Shown in pieces: positions 33,080 through 41,472 of a DNA stretch of 64,000 nucleotides. The stretch is taken from NCBI RefSeq assembly GCF_020782875.1, contig NZ_JAJGBN010000005.1, positions 186,001 to 250,000 on the forward strand, written 5' to 3'. A program made the translations under genes and the position numbers. The stretch comes from Allomuricauda sp. M10. Its GTDB lineage: Bacteria; Bacteroidota; Bacteroidia; Flavobacteriales; Flavobacteriaceae. Numbering within the stretch: position 1 is the first letter of the stretch; every line of letters starts with the position of its first letter. The notes beneath the pieces are model-generated. The model had not been told where the DNA came from. It was given only the letters and a program-made list of their open reading frames with translations, and did no database searches.

Positions 33080-34420
33080 TTAGTTGCTGCTCTTTTCATA
33101 AGTACCTTGCGTAATTTGATATTGAATCTGGTTCAGTAGTTTTTGGGTTTTATGGAGGGCAAGGTTGCTCTTGGCCTCATATAAATTTGTAAACTCGGTG
33201 ATATATGCCGAGGAGGTTATCACACCGTTTTTTAGTTGGGATTCTGCCGTCTTGACCATTTTTTCAAACCGAGGGATGATCTGTTCATCATATCGGATGA
33301 GCTCCTCCATTTTGTCAATTTCGGATTGCAGGTTGACCAGTTCCAAGTCATTGTTCAATTCAAAGGTTTCTTTTTGGGAATCGACAATATTTCGGTCAAT
33401 CTGTAAAGACTGTCGTTCTTTTCGGTTTTTATCCCAATCAAAAACATTCCAATTAAGTTTTACACCGGTCATGAAAAAGGAGTTGAAGGTATTGTCCAGC
33501 ATGTTGAGTCCTGGATTCCCATACCCGCCCTGTGCAAAAGCACTGATCTTTGGAAGTTTGGACCTTTCCAAAAGATCCGATGACAGATCGACTTGGGATT
33601 TTTGTAGCTCAAAAAGCAAAAGTTCCGGTCTTTGGGATGTCTGGTCGGGAACCACGGGAAAAACCTCCGGACGCTGTAATACAACCTGTGGTTGCAGGTC
33701 GGTGCCTATCATAATGGAGAGTTGCTGAAGCAAATCCAATTTGGACATTGAAAGTTCTGTGTTTCGCTGTTGGATTTTGATGAGTTCGACCTCCAATGCA
33801 TCCGCTGATGAGGAAAGCAAGGTGCCATATTTTACACCGGCCCTGACCTCTTCAAGCCTTGCAGTCAATTGGGATTCCTTTGCACGCAACAAATCTTGGT
33901 TTTCCTGTAACAAAAGCAAGGAGAAATACAAATGGTTAACACGGTTTTTCAGCCCATATAAAGAAATCTCAACTTCCTGTTGCCCAATGGCGGCCTTGGT
34001 CTCCTTAGCTTTGATCGAAGCATCGATCAGACCTCCATGGTAAATCAATTGGTTGGCATCCAATGTCGTGTGGTATTGATCTTTATTTGGGGGGTCAATG
34101 GTAACATTCATCAATTGCCCCCCAAGACTTGTTACTTCGGATTGGTAGGTGGCCTGGCCATTGAGATCCAATTTGGGCAAGCGGTCCTTCTTGATCGCAT
34201 CAATATCCAGTCCCAACTGTTCGGTCAACAGCGATGTTTGCTTGGCCAACGGATAATTTATATGGACCAGTCTCAAACATTTGTCCAAGGATATCGTTTC
34301 TTGGGCCTGGATTATAAATGGGAATGAAAGGAGGACCACTAACAGGAATGAATCCTTGTTTAGAGGAGGCAATACCAGCTTCCATGATACATGTTGTATG
34401 CTGTCGATCAGATGCTTCAT
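33080..34420 (-). CDS. TolC-family outer membrane efflux protein
   Basis: 446 residues: hydrophobic signal segment (about 25-40, FLLVVLLSFPFIIQAQ), then two OEP repeats with long helices and short beta segments (LDLNGQATYQSEVTSLGGQL, KLPKISAFAQGGYGNPGLNM, VKLNWNVFDW). Forms the outer-membrane duct of the exporter. The start overlaps the TetR stop (ATGA), so expression is coupled to the repressor gene. Confidence 0.93.
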   Translation of the reverse strand: MKHLIDSIQHVSWKLVLPPLNKDSFLLVVLLSFPFIIQAQETISLDKCLRLVHINYPLAKQTSLLTEQLGLDIDAIKKDRLPKLDLNGQATYQSEVTSLGGQLMNVTIDPPNKDQYHTTLDANQLIYHGGLIDASIKAKETKAAIGQQEVEISLYGLKNRVNHLYFSLLLLQENQDLLRAKESQLTARLEEVRAGVKYGTLLSSSADALEVELIKIQQRNTELSMSKLDLLQQLSIMIGTDLQPQVVLQRPEVFPVVPDQTSQRPELLLFELQKSQVDLSSDLLERSKLPKISAFAQGGYGNPGLNMLDNTFNSFFMTGVKLNWNVFDWDKNRKERQSLQIDRNIVDSQKETFELNNDLELVNLQSEIDKMEELIRYDEQIIPRFEKMVKTAESQLKNGVITSSAYITEFTNLYEAKSNLALHKTQKLLNQIQYQITQGTYEKSSN

Positions 34421-35022
34421 TGTACTTTGATTGTATTAATGATCATTTCAGGAATCAATTTTTTTCGTTCCTCCATGAGGGTTTTAAAGGCTATTTCATC
34501 CAGGTCTAGAATACCTATGACCAAGCCTTTGCCTACAAATGGAAATGCGGTCAGGGAAATAAGGTTCAAAACCAATTGTTTGGGATCAATGGGCCTAATA
34601 TTTCCATGTTCGATCTCCCGAGCTATTTGTTCTTCAAATTTGGATGGGTCAGGAGTCACATGATTCCTGAAAAATGTTTCACCAAACTGCGGGTTGATGT
34701 TCATTTCTTGGATAATAAAAGTTGGTAAATATGGGTTATCGACCACAAAGGTGATATAGCCGTCCACAAACTCCCTGATTTTTTCAAAAACAGGTTTGTC
34801 CGAATTGAAAATGGAGTTCAGAAAAGGAGCCAATTCTCCAAAAGCCTGTAGAAAAACTGCTCCAAACAGTTTCTCCTTGCTTCGAAAATAATAGTGGAGC
34901 ATAGCCTTATTTATGTTGGCCTCATCAGCTATTTCCTGCATGCGTGCTGCGGCAAGACCCTTTTTATAAAACACGGTCTTCGCGGCTTGTAATATTGCTT
35001 TTTCAGTATCTGTATGTATCAT
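34417..35022 (-). CDS. TetR-family regulator of the efflux operon
   Basis: 201 residues from ATG 35022 (MIHTDTEKAILQAA). The longer frame to 35067 runs through the operator and is unlikely. N-terminal helix-turn-helix (AARMQEIADEANINKAMLHY, YFRSKEKLFG) and a ligand-binding C-terminal domain with TetR_C-like features. First gene of the operon. The palindrome at 35046-35061 just upstream is the likely autoregulatory site. Confidence 0.92.
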   Translation of the reverse strand: MIHTDTEKAILQAAKTVFYKKGLAAARMQEIADEANINKAMLHYYFRSKEKLFGAVFLQAFGELAPFLNSIFNSDKPVFEKIREFVDGYITFVVDNPYLPTFIIQEMNINPQFGETFFRNHVTPDPSKFEEQIAREIEHGNIRPIDPKQLVLNLISLTAFPFVGKGLVIGILDLDEIAFKTLMEERKKLIPEMIINTIKVQ

Positions 35023-35045
35023 AAACCATATATTAACCAACAAAT

Positions 35046-35061
35046 TTAACCAAATGGTTAA
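35046..35061. promoter_or_regulatory. Palindromic operator of the TetR efflux operon
   Basis: TTAACCA-AA-TGGTTAA: perfect 7-bp arms around a 2-bp centre, 24 bp before the TetR start. A second half-site TTAACCAA lies at 35033-35040, 13 bp away in the same orientation. Confidence 0.75.
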
Positions 35062-35067
35062 TACCAT

Positions 35068-35657
35068 TTATAATTATTAACTTATTTTTAAAATTGAAGT
35101 ATTTGAGAGAGGTATAAAACAGCTTTAAATATGAACTGTTATGTTAGGAGATGGTTGGGGATTACAGACTTTGAAATAAAGGGAACTCTTTCTTATGAGA
35201 TACTGAGAATCGGTTGCCTTGGATTTTATTTTCGAATAAGCATATTGCTTCAATCAAAAATCACTTATTCAATTAACTTATTGATGATTAATGATATCTA
35301 TGATTTTTTAGTTGCAGACAACCAAAATATATGATGTAGTAGGTTAAATTGATGTCTTCCTTGATTCCCAGAAACCGGTTGTTCGGCAATTTTCAAGAAT
35401 CTACCTCAGCCATAAGGTGGACATATAAATTGAGTGAAGAACAAAGAGCGACTATGAAAATGATAATGTGGAATCAACAATATGGGTAAGTTATTGATTT
35501 ATATTATGCAGTCATTTGAAATTCCGATATACCACGGTTTATTTAAATAAATGGAAGGTTGCGATGAAAAAATGGCTTTATCCCTTGATGATTACTATAA
35601 ATCAAGCTTGAATTCAAAATCTATGTAGAATTTATTTTGTTCTGAGAAGCCTACAAT
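35068..35657. other. AT-rich intergenic region, no clear gene
   Basis: A 67-codon plus-strand frame (35131-35334) lacks any recognisable motif and looks random for this AT-rich stretch. Several short frames in 35340-35640 are broken by stops. Nothing here could be matched to a family. Confidence 0.5.
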
Positions 35658-35694
35658 AATTGAAGGCCAATCAATATCCGATCGGCCTTCAATT
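35658..35694 (+). terminator. Strong intrinsic terminator
   Basis: An 11-bp perfect stem AATTGAAGGCC / GGCCTTCAATT with a 15-nt loop, running straight into T6 on the plus strand. It faces the 3' end of the small Lys-rich gene on the minus strand and could work in both directions. What plus-strand transcript it ends is not obvious. Confidence 0.75.
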
Positions 35695-35744
35695 TTTTAC
35701 ATTAAGAATTTAGTATTTATACTTTTAAAAGGAAAACAAATGCA

Positions 35745-35867
35745 TTAAGTTTTTCTGGATTTTCGCTTTTTCATTTTTTTCTCCTCAAGTTTTTTTTGGA
35801 TTTTTTCTTGCTTCTTTGCCTTTAGGTCAGCTTTTGAAGCTTTTGGTTTAGCAATATTCTTTGCCAT
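35745..35867 (-). CDS. 40-residue Lys-rich small protein
   Basis: ATG at 35867, TAA at 35745. The product is MAKNIAKPKASKADLKAKKQ followed by another 20 residues, almost half Lys, predicted helical (KIQKKLEEKKMKKRK). It has the look of a small nucleic-acid-binding or ribosome-associated peptide. The composition could also arise in A-rich DNA, but the frame is clean, starts MAKN and is followed by a hairpin. Confidence 0.45.
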   Translation of the reverse strand: MAKNIAKPKASKADLKAKKQEKIQKKLEEKKMKKRKSRKT

Positions 35868-36257
35868 TTTTATTTAATTTAAAAATTGAAAAATTCTTTT
35901 TGAACACTGTATCCTGAGCAGACCTTTTTTTGCGAGTAAGCCAACCAATTTGAAAATTATTCAAATAGGCGGCGTGGAAATAACAAAAAGGAACAGGTGT
36001 TTAAGCACACTCGCAAGTGCTTAGGAAGTCGGAAAGATGATCTTCAATTTTCTATTGATACTAACCTTAATCATTTTTAAATAAAATTGCTAGGCAGATA
36101 GAGTGAAGATACACCTTATTTTCAGTATAACAAAGAGGGATATGGTGCATCTTGGTCCCATATGTAAACAACTTTTAAAATGGATAATTTTTGTTCAATG
36201 GCTCAGTTTGGGTATCAAATTTTATTAAATTCGTTAGTGTAAGCATATCGATTCGGT

Positions 36258-36311
36258 CAAAAGTTACCTATTCGGTTACCTTATTTTGAAAAATTAAAGT
36301 AACTTATTGAT
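36258..36311 (+). repeat. 54-bp repeat, left copy
   Basis: Begins CAAAAGTTACCTATTCGG and ends with AAGTAACTTATTGAT. It matches 59987-60040 in the same orientation at 49 of 54 positions, four of the five differences falling in one 6-bp patch. GTTACC occurs twice, 12 bp apart, and the outer AAGTTAC/GTAACTT form an inverted pair. The stop of the truncated oxidoreductase pseudogene lies inside it. Confidence 0.8.
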
Positions 36312-36667
36312 AATAAGGGGTGTATAGAATTGTTTTTGGTTCTTCAATGATAGTACCCGTTTGCTTTTCCAGTTTTATGGGATTACCGTCTTTAGCAAAA
36401 GCATTGCTAATGTCACCAACGTTTTTTCCTTTCGGATGGTGTTTAAGTTCATTTACCACATCGGGTATAGGCCACCACATTACAGCTATCATTACGACCT
36501 CCGCATACTGACATCTTGGTTTGTTCTGGCCATTGCCAATGGTCCAAGCTCGTTGATGATGGGCATAAAGATTCAATGCCCCTTGAATTGGAAAGGATAA
36601 CAGGGTAGCCTGCATGTACCAATTTCTTTGCTAGTACTTTATCTGGCCCGATGATTCCTATTGCCAT
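36304..36667 (-). pseudogene. Broken NADPH-dependent F420-reductase-like gene
   Basis: Two overlapping minus-strand frames together cover the family. Frame A (from ATG 36667) has MAIGIIG...LVHAGYPVILSNSRGIESL, the Rossmann start. Frame B picks up at about 36520 with YAEVVMIAVMWWPIPDVVNE and DISNAFAKDGNP, then runs to a stop in the repeat at 36304. At least one frameshift, a small internal loss and C-terminal truncation relative to the usual 200-plus residues make it inactive. It is next to an intact NmrA-type gene. Confidence 0.75.
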
Positions 36668-36698
36668 GCGTTTTTAACGGTTAAGATTTGTGATGATT

Positions 36699-37568
36699 CT
36701 AAACTAGAGTTGGTTCCATGAGCTCTTTGAAAGTTTTGGTCTTTCTACCTAATAATCGCTCTAAGTCACCTGATTGATGTTCGAATTCACCTCCTTCAAT
36801 GGCCACTACCCAACCTGTTATAAATTCGGCAACATGACGAGGGACCCCTTGGCCAACTATGCCATCCATATATTCTTCGGCTGTTATGGTATTAAAAGAC
36901 ACAGATTGTCCTTTTAGTCCCGAAAGAATCTTTGCTATTTCAGAAAACGAAATAGTATGTGATCCCCCTAATGAATAGGTTTTATTTTCATGGCCGGGGG
37001 TAGAAAGTATTTCAGCGTGGGCTTCTGCCAATTCATCTCTTGTCGCAGGTACCATTTTTCCATTGTTGGCTGGAACGTTTATCCCATTTTCATAAGGATT
37101 GGGACCATAGTAGGCAGATAGAAGATCGGCAAAAGGTGGATGATATAAAATGGTATAATCAAGCCCTGAGGATTTGAGCACTTGTTCCGTAAAAAGGTCC
37201 GATTCCGTGACTTCGGACATAATACGTCCGAAACCTTCTTTGCGCATAATGGACATATAGACCACGTGCTTTACGCCCATTTGCCGGGCAGCGGTAATAA
37301 CATTATAGTGTTGGGTAAATCGGTCTGTAAAAGCTATTGCACTAGTTAGCATTATTTTGTCAACACCTTCAAATGCACGTAGTAAGGAATTGTAGTCAAG
37401 ATAATCACCTTCACGTATTTCCACGCCTTTAGCTGCTAAGTCTTTCAGTTTTTCTTTATTCCGAGCAAGTCCGATAACTTGACTTGCAGGAACATTTTTC
37501 TTTAACAAATGTTCAATTGTACTTTTTCCAACCACGCCTGTGGCACCCGTAACTAAAATTTTTGTCAT
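36699..37568 (-). CDS. NmrA-like NAD(P)-binding oxidoreductase (SDR atypical, QorB-like)
   Basis: 289 residues with Rossmann motif VTGATGVVGKSTIEHLLKK at the N-terminus and NmrA-type core (VDKIMLTSAIAF, VKHVVYMSIMRKEG). No Tyr-x3-Lys catalytic pair of classical SDRs. Enzymes of this group reduce quinones or act as NADP sensors. Divergent from an HxlR regulator, the arrangement typical of yddE/qorB-type electrophile-responsive units. A similar protein is encoded at 49530. Confidence 0.88.
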   Translation of the reverse strand: MTKILVTGATGVVGKSTIEHLLKKNVPASQVIGLARNKEKLKDLAAKGVEIREGDYLDYNSLLRAFEGVDKIMLTSAIAFTDRFTQHYNVITAARQMGVKHVVYMSIMRKEGFGRIMSEVTESDLFTEQVLKSSGLDYTILYHPPFADLLSAYYGPNPYENGINVPANNGKMVPATRDELAEAHAEILSTPGHENKTYSLGGSHTISFSEIAKILSGLKGQSVSFNTITAEEYMDGIVGQGVPRHVAEFITGWVVAIEGGEFEHQSGDLERLLGRKTKTFKELMEPTLV

Positions 37569-37604
37569 GATGTAATATCTTTTTACTTTAAATAATTAAT
37601 TTTG

Positions 37605-37687
37605 CTTTCAATGTGCAAGTGATAAATTAATTTGAATACTTGCAAAATACAAGTACAAAAGTATATAATTACTTTCAATATGCAAGT
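37605..37687. promoter_or_regulatory. Repeated HxlR-type operator between divergent genes
   Basis: CTTTCAATGTGCAAGT at 37605-37620 recurs as CTTTCAATATGCAAGT at 37672-37687 (15/16). Between them the inverted pair ACTTGCA (37638) and ACAAGT (37649) carries the same core. Four copies of the TGCAAGT-like core within 83 bp suggest cooperative binding by the HxlR protein. Confidence 0.65.
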
Positions 37688-37704
37688 AAAAAATATCAAA
37701 ATTC

Positions 37705-38130
37705 ATGAAAGCAACTGAAATGCGTTCCGATTGCCCTATAAGTTCGTCATTGGATATTTTCGGAGACAAATGGTCGTTATTGATCGTTAGGGATTTAATG
37801 TTACATAAATCCCGTACTTATGGGGATTTCACAAAATCTGCGGAAAAAATAGCAACGAATATATTGGCGAATAGGTTACAGCTATTAGAGGATAACGGAA
37901 TGATCATCAAATTACCTTACCCGGGTAATAAGGTAAAAGGTCTGTATAGGTTGAGCCCAAAAGGTGTTGATTTAATACCCGCTTTAATTGAAATTGCGTT
38001 ATGGGGAGGGAAGAATATCCCTGACACCGATGACAGTTCGCCCTTCCTCCAGGAAGTAAAAAGGAACAAAACAAAGTTCCTCAAAAAGATTATGGATAAT
38101 CTATTGGAGGAGGGGACGAATATCGGCTAG
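37705..38130 (+). CDS. HxlR-family transcriptional regulator
   Basis: 141 residues with the HxlR winged helix (CPISSSLDIFGDKWSLLIVR, then KIATNILANRLQLLEDNGMI). Cys10, just before the first helix, is at the place used as redox or electrophile sensor in HypR/QorR-type members. Divergent from the NmrA-like oxidoreductase, with four operator-like repeats between, so likely its regulator. Confidence 0.9.
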   Translation: MKATEMRSDCPISSSLDIFGDKWSLLIVRDLMLHKSRTYGDFTKSAEKIATNILANRLQLLEDNGMIIKLPYPGNKVKGLYRLSPKGVDLIPALIEIALWGGKNIPDTDDSSPFLQEVKRNKTKFLKKIMDNLLEEGTNIG

Positions 38131-38309
38131 GCCCGCGATACTGCGAAACACTTCCCTGAAATTATCAAGAAGTTTTTACCAAAAGATTTTTTCCGATTAA
38201 CGGTTTGTAATCAAGTAATTTCCAGAGCACATTCTTAACTAAGAATAGGGTCATAGGGGGATTTTAAGAATCAGATTACAATAATTTGCTGATGTTTTCC
38301 GAGTACATC

Positions 38310-39101
38310 TCAAATGGTTTTTAATGCTCCGGAATCTGCTCTTAAAGATGCTCCGTTTGTCGCAAGGGATAAAGGACTGGATATGTATGATACTAAATGC
38401 GCTATTTCACTTGGATCAATAAATCGCTGTAATAGCATATGAGGATTTGATTGTTGTAAAATTGCGGTTTTCATTTCTTCAATATCCAAGTCTTGAGCCC
38501 TTGCAATTTGTTCAATTACTTCTGCAACCCCATGGGAATAGGTTGGTCCACCCAAAATAGTGTTTACGGTAACCTCTGTTCCTTTGGTCAACTTGGAAAG
38601 TCCATTGGCAATGGCTGACATTGCAGATTTTGTCATTCCGTAATGGATCATGTTTTCAGGTATATTTACTCCTGATTCACTACTAATAAAAATAATTCGT
38701 CCCCATTCTTTATTCAGCATCTTGGGCAATAGTTGGCGAGATAATCTGACACAGCTCATTACATTTATTTCAAAGTATTGGTACCAATCTTCGTCTACTA
38801 CACTCCCAAAGTCCTTTACACTAAAGATTCCAACATTGTTGACCAAAATGTCAATGTCTTCAAGTTGCGTTAGAAGTTCTTCGACTTCCTCTTTCTTAGA
38901 AAAGTCTGCCGATAGTGCTGATATGTTTGCATTGGGGAATTGCTCTCGTAGTTTTTCTTTTGCCTTTTCCGTTCTTTGTTTGTGTCTCCCGTTTATGGTC
39001 ACATCAGCCCCTTCTTTTAATAATTGTTGTGCAATGGCAAAGCCAATGCCTTGTGTCGATCCACTAATAAATGCTCTTTTACCTTTTAATTTTAAATCCA
39101 T
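38310..39101 (-). CDS. Short-chain dehydrogenase/reductase
   Basis: 263 residues: TGxxxGIG as SGSTQGIGFAIA, NNVG motif (LVNNVGIF), catalytic Ser (ISSES), Tyr and Lys as YGMTK. A classical SDR with NADP preference suggested by a following NGRHKQR. Lies 41 bp downstream of a TetR gene, and the gap holds a second copy of that regulator's probable operator. Substrate unknown. Confidence 0.92.
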   Translation of the reverse strand: MDLKLKGKRAFISGSTQGIGFAIAQQLLKEGADVTINGRHKQRTEKAKEKLREQFPNANISALSADFSKKEEVEELLTQLEDIDILVNNVGIFSVKDFGSVVDEDWYQYFEINVMSCVRLSRQLLPKMLNKEWGRIIFISSESGVNIPENMIHYGMTKSAMSAIANGLSKLTKGTEVTVNTILGGPTYSHGVAEVIEQIARAQDLDIEEMKTAILQQSNPHMLLQRFIDPSEIAHLVSYISSPLSLATNGASLRADSGALKTI

Positions 39102-39106
39102 TTTAT

Positions 39107-39128
39107 TTTTGTAATGATTGTTAAAAAA
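39107..39128. promoter_or_regulatory. Second TetR operator, before the SDR gene
   Basis: Left arm TTTTGTAAT identical to the operator at 39724 with a 4-bp centre. Right arm matches ATTACAAAA at 7 of 9 positions. Lies 6 bp before the SDR start. Confidence 0.6.
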
Positions 39129-39142
39129 ATAATCAAATTTTT

Positions 39143-39724
39143 TTAGTTGATTATTTGTAGCTGTAATTCAATTTGCTGTTCCAAAATTTCTTGATTTGGG
39201 TAAATACGCCGTAATGAGTTGATTCCGCACCAAAGGCTTATTAGATATTTCCCTAATGTAGTTGCCGGTATTTTTGATTTAATAGTTCCTTTTTTTTGTT
39301 CTTCTAGAATGGTAGCCGTATACAGCTTTTCTGTTTCTTTTAAAATTTCTATCGCTTCATTCTCCAATTCATCGTCAATAAAAGTCATTTCAATGATGGT
39401 ATTGGCCACAATGCAACCCCTTAAATGGGACCTATGGTCAGCATTCACTATGGTGCGAAAGTGATTTTTGATCAACTCCATGGGATTGTCGCTATTTTCC
39501 AATTGAAGACTGAACTCCTTTAAATCCTCTCTTCGCTGTTGGAGTGATTTTTTGAAAAGTTCCTTTTTTCCTCCTTTGAACGTGTTATAAAGGCTCCCGG
39601 CCCCCGCACCGGTTGCTTTGCTTAACTCAGAGAGGGAAGTGGCATTAAACCCTTTTTCCCAAAATAATTCTTGGGCCTTTAGGATTACGTCCTTGTCTTG
39701 ATGAATATTGGGTCTTCCTTTCAT
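39143..39724 (-). CDS. TetR-family regulator (paired with SDR)
   Basis: 193 residues: helix-turn-helix (ATSLSELSKATGAGAGSLYN, TFKGGKKELF) and a C-terminal domain with LRGCIVANTIIEM, typical of the AcrR/YxaF-like subgroup that controls oxidoreductases. Transcribed ahead of the SDR gene. Perfect palindrome directly at its start. Confidence 0.92.
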   Translation of the reverse strand: MKGRPNIHQDKDVILKAQELFWEKGFNATSLSELSKATGAGAGSLYNTFKGGKKELFKKSLQQRREDLKEFSLQLENSDNPMELIKNHFRTIVNADHRSHLRGCIVANTIIEMTFIDDELENEAIEILKETEKLYTATILEEQKKGTIKSKIPATTLGKYLISLWCGINSLRRIYPNQEILEQQIELQLQIIN

Positions 39725-39745
39725 TTTGTAATATTCATTACAAAA
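39724..39745. promoter_or_regulatory. TetR operator, perfect palindrome
   Basis: Arms TTTTGTAAT and ATTACAAAA, each 9 bp, around the 4-bp centre ATTC, touching the TetR start codon. Repeated imperfectly before the SDR gene. Confidence 0.75.
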
Positions 39746-39897
39746 CTAATAAAATATCTAAAAGATAACTCCAAACGTTTCTTTATATTTATCCGGAAGT
39801 GCTTGCTATTTGAAAGTACTGGCTGCCAGGATGCACAAAACACTTGGTTTCTTAACCGCCCCCAATACAATGTAAACATGCCAATTAATAGAAAGTT

Positions 39898-40416
39898 ATG
39901 GAAATAAAGAACTGTGATATAAATGATATAGATGAAATATTCAATCTGTATAAAATGGCACGAGATTTTCAAAAAACAAAGTTTAGCATGCATTGGCCCG
40001 AGTTTGATGGAAATCTCATTAGAACAGAAATTTCTGAAAATAGACAATGGAAATTATTGATTGATAACCAGATTGCTTGTATTTGGGCGATAACTTTTGA
40101 TGACGCGCAAATATGGGAAGAACGAAATAATAATTCTTCCATTTACCTTCATCGTATTGCGACCAATCCAAATTTTAGGGGGCAAAATTTCGTTAGGAAG
40201 ATTCTGGAATGGGCAAAAAAATACGCCATGGAGAATGACAAAAAATATATCCGCATGGATACCGTTGGAAACAACCCTGGACTCATAAACTATTACGAAA
40301 AATGTGGTTTTGATTTTTTGGGATTCGTGCAATTAAAAAATACAAATGGACTGCCGGCGCCTTATAAAAACTCCAGTATAGGTTTATTTCAAGCAACAAT
40401 AGATTCAAGAAGATGA
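39898..40416 (+). CDS. GNAT-family N-acetyltransferase
   Basis: 172 residues with the GNAT core: beta-strand SIYLHRIATNPNFRGQNFVR containing the acetyl-CoA loop (RGQNFV in place of Q/RxxGxG/A) and the C-terminal NNPGLINYYEKCGFDFLG. Stand-alone gene on the plus strand. Substrate unknown. Confidence 0.88.
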   Translation: MEIKNCDINDIDEIFNLYKMARDFQKTKFSMHWPEFDGNLIRTEISENRQWKLLIDNQIACIWAITFDDAQIWEERNNNSSIYLHRIATNPNFRGQNFVRKILEWAKKYAMENDKKYIRMDTVGNNPGLINYYEKCGFDFLGFVQLKNTNGLPAPYKNSSIGLFQATIDSRR

Positions 40417-40574
40417 GGAATTATAAATGACAGGAAGGCTATGATAATTGTGGGTTTTCGATACATTCAATCATTAAATAGGGGAGTGGCTTTTCATGCT
40501 ATATCATGAAGGGTTGTAAGCCCATCAAGCTTTAGGCGAACACTATATTAGTATTCAAATGATTTTTTTACCAA

Positions 40575-41201
40575 TCACTTTTTGCAGATAATATACCAAA
40601 ACCGTTGTGAGGGGTGGTCTCCCAAATTCCTTATGGGTTCCCTAATTTCCTTGGCCTCCACTAGGCCATAATTGCCAAAATCCAATCGAATTGACTCCGA
40701 ATCATAAAAAAATAGGGTAACACCATAATTCTTTTTGAATGTGTCTTTGCCTATTTCTTCCCCTTCACCATATCTAAAATCCTTTTTCGAGATGGATACA
40801 AAAACCATATAGCCGCCGGGTCTCAGTTGGTTATAGCAATCCTTTATCAACTTGGTTCGTTCTTTGGGGTTCAATAAATGGATCAAAGAATAGCTGAATA
40901 TTCCATCATATACTTCTTGATCAAACGGCATTGAACTGGTAGGTCCATGATGTATTTTTATATGTTCTGCCAAATGCTCGTTTGCCATTGCAATTGCAGT
41001 TTCGGAAATCTCAATTCCAGCTACCTCAAATCCATTGTCAATAAAAATCTTGGCATTTCTTCCATAACCAAACCCCGGTACCAAGATTTTATTTAAACCG
41101 TTTTCCTTAAATAAAGCTACAGTTTCAATTGCTGAATCCGCTGGTTTCCATCCCCACATTTCTTGCTTGTCCCGAAAACTTGATTCCCAAAATTCTGTCA
41201 T
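40575..41201 (-). CDS. Class I SAM-dependent methyltransferase
   Basis: 208 residues: motif I ILVPGFGYGRNAKIF, acidic loop FEVAGIEIS, and FDQEVYDGIFSYSLIHLL, resembling TehB or thiopurine methyltransferase-type proteins that detoxify metalloids or thiols. Last of three minus-strand genes with the 81-residue HMA-like protein and the thioredoxin-reductase-like enzyme, with gaps of about 12 bp, so a single operon. Confidence 0.88.
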   Translation of the reverse strand: MTEFWESSFRDKQEMWGWKPADSAIETVALFKENGLNKILVPGFGYGRNAKIFIDNGFEVAGIEISETAIAMANEHLAEHIKIHHGPTSSMPFDQEVYDGIFSYSLIHLLNPKERTKLIKDCYNQLRPGGYMVFVSISKKDFRYGEGEEIGKDTFKKNYGVTLFFYDSESIRLDFGNYGLVEAKEIREPIRNLGDHPSQRFWYIICKK

Positions 41202-41214
41202 AGTTACCCTTAGA

Positions 41215-41460
41215 TTATTTGCAAATTTTGTCTTTCAAAACTTCACATTTAAAACCTGATCCCTTTACGATTGCTATAATTTCATCAGAATTGACTACAT
41301 CTCCTTCCATTCTTAAAATTGTATGTCCACAAGGAAATGATAAAGCTGTCTCATTAAGGTCAAAGTTGACTTTTAAATCAGTATTTTCTACTAGGATTCT
41401 ACTTGAAACCCTGTCCGCCTGAGTTTTGTTTGGAATATCAGTTATAAATACCTCGATCAT
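41215..41460 (-). CDS. Small ferredoxin-fold (HMA-like) protein
   Basis: 81 residues with the beta-alpha-beta-beta-alpha-beta pattern of HMA domains (MIEVFITDIPNKTQADRVSS, then EGDVVNSDEIIAIVKGSGFK). The N-terminal CxxC is absent; Cys sits instead in FPCGHT and at the C-terminus (KCEVLKDKICK). It may be a metal-binding relic fold or a regulator of its operon partners. Function unknown. Confidence 0.65.
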   Translation of the reverse strand: MIEVFITDIPNKTQADRVSSRILVENTDLKVNFDLNETALSFPCGHTILRMEGDVVNSDEIIAIVKGSGFKCEVLKDKICK

Positions 41461-41472
41461 TGGGTCATTGGA

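Noticed and set aside
35131..35334. 67-codon plus-strand frame after the TetR gene
   Set aside because: AT-rich, no motif, no start context and no neighbour in phase.
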